Below, one piece after another: positions 63,527 through 64,000 of a stretch of DNA of 64,000 bases. Below the pieces are notes generated by a model, which made no database searches, was not told where the DNA came from, and saw only the letters and a list, made by a program, of their open reading frames with translations. The stretch comes from Martinezella lusitana (GTDB lineage Bacteria > Pseudomonadota > Alphaproteobacteria > Rhizobiales > Rhizobiaceae), in assembly GCF_016901135.1 (NCBI RefSeq), contig NZ_JAFEVL010000003.1:248001-312000 (forward strand), given 5' to 3'. A program made the translations under genes and the position numbers. Each line of letters starts with the position of its first letter. Positions within the stretch are counted from its first letter, which is position 1.

Positions 63527-64000
63527 CTATTTCTCCGGCGCGTTCGATGATTTGTCATCATGATAGTTCAGGATGCGGCGCAGCAGATAAAGCAGGGCCA
63601 CTCTTTCGGCGGGATTGAGGTCAGCCATCGTCAACTCACTGATGAGGCGGGCGGCCGGTATCATTTCCTCCAGCAGCTGCTCCGCGGCCGGCGTCAGGGA
63701 CATGATGATCTTGCGTCCGTCCTGCTCATCCCCGGAAGTCGTGATTAGACCTCGTGCGGACAGTCGTTCGATGATGCCCCTGATCGTGCCTTGATCGACG
63801 GCCGTGGCCTTCACGAGTTCGGTCTGGGAACTGGGCCCGTGATCGCGCAGCGCACAGAGGGTGACGAACTGCACGGAGGTCAGATTGGGATCGGAGGCGT
63901 TTTCCTGGAAGATGGAGAGATGACGTTGATACACCCTGCGCAGCAAGTGGCCCACTTGTTGCGTGACATCATAGTCGTCCGTATCCGGCCTATCGTGCTT
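63527..64000 (-). CDS. MarR-family regulator (partial, N-terminus outside window)
   Basis: 157 codons visible; the frame is open to the window edge. The GTG at 63955 is an unlikely start, because the residues before it (YDVTQQ) extend the homology to the first MarR (YHVDRQVGFFLRQANQRH versus YDVTQQVGHLLRRVYQRH). Winged helix: LTSVQFVTLCALRDHGPSSQTELVKATAVDQGTIRGIIERLSARGLITTSGDEQDGRKIIMSLT. It is a second candidate regulator of the palindrome regulon. Confidence 0.87.
   Translation of the reverse strand, partial: KHDRPDTDDYDVTQQVGHLLRRVYQRHLSIFQENASDPNLTSVQFVTLCALRDHGPSSQTELVKATAVDQGTIRGIIERLSARGLITTSGDEQDGRKIIMSLTPAAEQLLEEMIPAARLISELTMADLNPAERVALLYLLRRILNYHDDKSSNAPEK

Noticed and set aside
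1..64000. Search for CRISPR arrays, tRNA/rRNA genes, IS ends or att sites
   Set aside because: No regularly spaced repeats of CRISPR type, no transposase-like frame and no cloverleaf candidate were noticed by eye; a tRNA/IS search tool could still find a short remnant.

Overview
The window reads as a high-GC alphaproteobacterial accessory region, most like a Rhizobium/Agrobacterium-type (Rhizobiaceae) genome. The grounds are its wealth of ABC importers with matched regulators, its RND pumps, its codon use, and homologues typical of Rhizobiales. No rRNA, tRNA, IS element or CRISPR array is seen, and the replicon and species cannot be told from the sequence.

Layout. 0-1.4 kb: the N-terminal part of a membrane-bound patatin-like protein. 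1.7-5.9 kb: an RND efflux pair (permease and adaptor). 6.7-9.2 kb: a winged-helix/TPR regulator divergent from an alpha/beta hydrolase, with 22-bp-spaced direct repeats between them. 9.3-17.1 kb: a catabolic locus with two SDRs, a flavin reductase, a luciferase-type monooxygenase, an amino-acid-type ABC importer, a Rid-family protein and a GntR regulator. Its divergent promoter carries two near-identical operators placed symmetrically. 17.6-21.7 kb: a phosphatase and two GtrA-fused glycosyltransferases. 21.9-30.1 kb: a LacI-controlled ribose-type ABC importer with a phosphotriesterase-like enzyme, an amidotransferase-like protein, a PfkB kinase, a BtpA-family protein and a TenA-family protein (substrate unknown). 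30.4-38.5 kb: a lipoprotein hydrolase, a TriABC-like RND system with two lipoprotein adaptors and a divergent TetR, and a phosphatase homologue lacking the catalytic Arg.

38.9-64 kb is the most interesting part: a nicotinate catabolic regulon. It holds nicAB (nicotinate dehydrogenase; NicB carries three haem c motifs), two glycoside hydrolases in the same operon, a polyamine-type ABC importer with a cysteine hydrolase, a ferredoxin-NADP reductase, a MarR regulator, a 6-hydroxynicotinate reductase-like Fe-S protein, a UPF0280 (ApbE-like) protein, two tandem DUF1185 proteins, an ATP-dependent HyuA/HyuB lactamase pair, glutaryl-CoA dehydrogenase and a second MarR that runs off the window. Together they suggest a reductive route: nicotinate -> 6-hydroxynicotinate -> tetrahydro-6-oxonicotinate -> lactam opening -> glutaryl-CoA -> crotonyl-CoA, rather than the NicC/NicX/maleamate route.

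Five promoters of this region share a 20-bp palindrome close to TTCATTYGTATACAAAYGAA. In four of them a TTGACA -35 box lies at nearly the same distance, so the palindrome covers the -10/start region. This ties the five transcription units, including the glycosidases and the importer, into one regulon, probably run by the MarR protein(s).
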